Source of the DNA: Prorocentrum cordatum
Taxonomy: Eukaryota; Sar; Dinophyceae; Prorocentrales; Prorocentraceae
Assembly: GCA_963575745.1 (NCBI GenBank)
Contig: CAUYUJ010003436.1
Span: 325,001-377,500 of the forward strand
Length of the DNA: 52,500 bases
Direction of reading: 5' to 3'
Shown here: piece after piece, positions 49,760 through 52,500 of the stretch
Layout: each line of letters opens with the position of its first letter
Numbering within the stretch: position 1 is the stretch's first letter
The notes under the pieces: generated by a model
Told to the model about the DNA's origin: nothing
The model's input: only the letters and a program-made list of their open reading frames with translations
Database searches by the model: none
Position numbers and translations under genes: made by a program

Positions 49760-51370
49760 TTTGTTGCACTGCTTATCGGCAGGTTGGATGATTGTTTTCG
49801 AGTGCCGCGGCGACATGGCGCAGGCAGCGCTGCATATCCATCGCAATACCGACAAAACAAGTATTCGTCGGTCTCTGTCCGTCATTTTCTTCGTCGTCCT
49901 CTGCCCCTTGCCACCTCGCGGGCCCCCTCGAGGGAAGCCAGCGCGGGAGTTCGAGGGTCTTCAAGGAGCTCAGAAGATAGCTCGCCCAGCGCGCAGCCCT
50001 AGGCCAGGGGGCTGCCCCCCGCGACGGATGCGTTTAACGCCTTATTTTCAAGAGTGCAAGGGGAAGTTGAAGATGGAGCTGCGAACGAAGGGCTGGCCCC
50101 GCCGCGGGCCCCCGCGCATCTCGCCGCGGAGGAAGGCGCCGCGAGCGCGCGCGCCCGCGCGTCACATGCCGTCGACCTATCAGCCCAAACAGCAGGGAGC
50201 GCATTCCACATTGGCCAACAAGCAAGAGCGCTCGCTGATATCATCTTTGAGCGTTGCCAGAGGTACGGGTTTCAGGTCAACCTCAACAACGACGTAGTCG
50301 CGATTGCGCAAAGAGGTAAATGGTCGAAAGCGCAGAAGATGAGACTGCGCGCGGGAGGGGCGGCCAAGATGAAAATCCTTCGTTTTGGTGTCGCGCTGCC
50401 CGTCGCCAGGGCCCAGGAAGCCCCCAGGCCCCGCTCCCCTGCCCCCGGCTCCATGGGCGAAGAAATTGCGCCCGGGGTGGTCGCCGCCAGGCCCGCCCCT
50501 TGTGCTGGAGCTCAAGTGCAACATACACCGCGCGCGCGCTGCCATGCATCGCGCGGCGCTCAACCGGGGCCGGGCCAACTCAGGGCCTGAACGTGGGTCA
50601 GAGGTGCGCGTCGTGAGTCAAGTTCAGATGCTCCCTGTCGAGGTTGTTCTGAGTATTTCCCGCCGTCGCTTCCTCCCGCGCCTCCTCGCAGGTGAGCCCC
50701 CGCTTGCTAGAGCCCCCATTGCCTTGCAATGGGGACAAAGCGTGAGTCTATTACTCATGAGAGGTTTCGAATGGCTCCGAAGATCGCTGGAGCTAGGCAG
50801 TAACATTCAGAACGCCGTGGATCTGGAAGTCATCGAGCTCGCCAGGAGTAGAAGGACAGATTTTTCAGAATGGTTCAGAAGGCAGCCGCCGCGGGCGAGA
50901 GGCAGTGGCATTTGTTTTATGCCAATGCTAAATGGAGGGCGAAGTGTAGGGAAGTGATTCTGGGCACCGAGGCTCTCGTCACTCTGAAAAGCAGGCTAAG
51001 ATGTCCAATGCCCGCAGCCAGTTTCGTCGCGCCGCGTCATCAGGTCCAAGGGGGATTTTGAGGCCGTCGCCGATTTGCCGCCGATTGTCCCTGCTCAGGA
51101 GATCGGGGGTCTATGTTGCGAGCGCGGCTGCCCGGCTCGCGCGGCCGGGGTTCTCGGGGCGCGCCGCGCCAAGTTCCGCAAGACAGCGGCGCATTCTGAG
51201 CCCTTCGTCACAGGCAGCGCCTGTCCATTTTTTTGCGCGCAGTTTCGGGGCGGCGTGAGATTGTTCAATCGCGTGCATAGGCGAGGGGTTGCATGGAGGC
51301 CTGGGCAGAGTCTAAGCTCAGACCGTCGGTCGGTGAGGAACGCAGTAGGTCGGCGAGGTCGGTGAGGAAC
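49760..51370 (+). pseudogene. Decayed LINE reverse-transcriptase fragment (3' part)
   Basis: Coding-like plus-strand segments in shifting frames. 50054-50400 (LADIIFERCQRYGFQVNLNN then a RGKWSKAQKMRLR segment) resembles the stretch after the RT catalytic motif. 50620-50880 (SISRRRFLPRLLAGEPPLAR, RGFEWLRRSLELGSN) resembles the RT thumb/connector. 50880-51010 carries GERQWHLFYANAKWRAKCRE. 51050-51290 carries GLCCERGCPARAAGVLGARR and ACPFFCAQFRGGVRLFNRVH, a pair of zinc-finger-like Cys/His motifs. The RT catalytic motif itself is not seen. Assignment rests on overall pattern and remembered family features, and is inference. It is a different family from the LINE at 32-39 kb. Confidence 0.4.
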
Positions 51371-51780
51371 GCACCGCGAAGGCCAGGGAGAACAGGAGGC
51401 AGGGAAAGTCTGAACATTGCGCGTCCTTCCCTGCTCAAAAGGATCCAGGGGCCACCTGCAATGTGCCGTGTCCTCGAAGACACGCGTGCGCATGCGGAAC
51501 CCTCGGTGGTCGTCCAAGAGCCACCGAGCGTGGCCTCCTCCCCTCCTTCCCTGCATCATCCCTGTGTTGAGAGCGATTGGGCCCTCATCCTCGGGCCCAG
51601 TGAGAGAGGGGCCTGCGACCTTCAGGAGTGTCTCCAGGGTGCGTGCAGCACCGATCGTGAGAACATTGTTGTTGCTGCCTCCTTCTCTTGCTGTAAAGCT
51701 CTGCAAGCTTGGACGCGGTGACTAAAGGATGGCCTCTTCCGTGCTGTTGTCTGCCTCCATTCCAGATGATATCCCCGTGA
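51371..51780. other. Mixed stretch, no gene supported
   Basis: About 400 bp between two coding-like fragments. Frames are open only by chance. A repeated GGTCGGCGAGGTCGGTGAGG motif occurs near 51345-51365. Confidence 0.35.
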
Positions 51781-51784
51781 TTCT

Positions 51785-52322
51785 TTGGGAGGGAAGAAAA
51801 TGAATGATGTTGAGTCTCCTTGGGGCTCTCCAGGGATTGGTGAGGCTAGTCGAAGTATGGTGGATGACGAGAATGAGCAGATTAGGCGCACTGCTCTCAT
51901 CATGATGCACGTTATGGTTCAACCGATTATTCGCGCCGCGGTGCTGCTCAATGGTTTTGACTTCAAGCCCTCTTCCCTTCCCGAGTTTCGGTGTCTTCTC
52001 AGTGCGGATGGTTTCGCTGAGTCTCAGGTTGACCTGTGCGCGTTTGGTGCCCCATGTCTTCTCCCATCTACTCTTGTCCCCTCTCGCTTGCCACCACTCC
52101 ACTCCCAAGGTATGTGTACCCAGTTGGGGGGGAGTGGAGATGCCAGCGCATGTGCAGCCACGGCGTTGGCATTGGGAGTCCGCCGTTGCCGCGGTGTTTC
52201 GTCGTGCAGCTTGCCATTTGTGTCGTTGCTGACCTTGGGACGTTCGGGGACGGTCCTTGCGAGCTGCTTAGCGCTTTTGAGGATGAGGTGCCACCGACCC
52301 CGGTGACCAACGGACTCGAGTA
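51785..52322 (+). pseudogene. Broken retroelement-like coding fragment
   Basis: A plus frame from about 51801 (MNDVESPWGSPGIGEASRSM) runs through QVDLCAFGAPCLLPSTLVPS. Beyond about 52130 the more protein-like frame is another one (CVVADLGTFGDGPCELLSAF, ending GLE and TAA 52321). The DLCAFGA segment recalls a Cys-containing motif frequent in dinoflagellate retroelement-associated proteins, but I cannot assign a family with confidence. Confidence 0.3.
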
Positions 52323-52440
52323 AGCCTTTTGTTCGTCCTCTCCTTCGATGCATGTTTCAGGAATGCTTTTTGAGTCGTACAGGCTTCGCCTTTATGAAAT
52401 CCCGTTGCACAGGCTCCAGACCCATGGGCCCTGAGTTAGC

Positions 52441-52500
52441 GAGCGGGGAGGAGGGGGAGGAGGAGAAGGAATATGAGGAGGAGGAGGTGGAAGAGGAGGA
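52441..52500 (+). repeat. (GGA)n tract at window edge
   Basis: GGAGGAGGAG repeats run off the end of the window. Confidence 0.85.

Overview
The window reads as nuclear DNA of a dinoflagellate, with a Prorocentrum- or Symbiodinium-like style of genome; the genus is inference. The strongest sign is an intact 22-nt dinoflagellate spliced-leader (SL) sequence embedded in genomic DNA on the minus strand at 38912-38933. Two decayed SL-like copies lie at 44461-44482 and 39110-39130. Other signs are high GC, very GC-rich third codon positions in believable coding stretches, many kinds of satellite and microsatellite DNA, small inverted-repeat elements inside a gene, and broken intronless gene copies. 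No bacterial-type operon, rRNA, convincing tRNA or CRISPR array was seen.

Layout. 1-3.8 kb: a tandem array of composite ~800-bp units (GGCCCAAGA-type DNA, a palindrome, a GGA tract, an ACG tract). 3.8-5.2 kb: a polypurine tract, then poly(T)65 and a CT tract. 5.3-9.9 kb: a mosaic of dispersed repeats, including SINE-like units with (TTG)n tails, a ~45-bp degenerate repeat in both orientations and a GCCCTTCGTGGCCCC array. 10.2-12.26 kb: one plausible plus-strand protein gene of unknown family, interrupted by two foldback elements. 12.26-18.3 kb: foldback elements, GGCCCAAGA-type DNA, microsatellites, palindromes and a small satellite. 18.77-23.25 kb: lower-GC DNA with decayed plus-strand reading frames and an 820-bp AGCT-rich array. 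23.5-26.7 kb: nine short dyads, then an 89-bp satellite. 27.46-30.92 kb: one long broken intronless plus-strand gene of unknown family.

31.1-39 kb is dominated by a near-complete LINE on the minus strand (32174-38933). It runs from a perfect SL through ORF1 (zinc finger and coiled coil) and ORF2 (endonuclease, reverse transcriptase, RNase H, C-terminal Cys cluster). It is flanked by a 16-bp direct repeat lying in GACGTC microsatellite DNA. ORF2 is open apart from one TAG between endonuclease and reverse transcriptase. 39.3-41.4 kb: a ~102-bp satellite that also occurs at 18 kb. 43.87-44.48 kb: a second SL-tagged retroposed gene relic. 46.8-49.73 kb: a ~90-bp satellite in three blocks of alternating orientation. 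49.75-52.3 kb: decayed retroelement-like coding fragments.

How it fits together: this is an accessory, retroposition-rich region. The most informative elements are those carrying the SL at the 5' end, because the SL is added to RNA by trans-splicing. Its presence in DNA means the mature mRNA was the template for reverse transcription. The resident LINE has the enzymes to do this and itself carries the SL, so it could be both product and agent of the process (inference).
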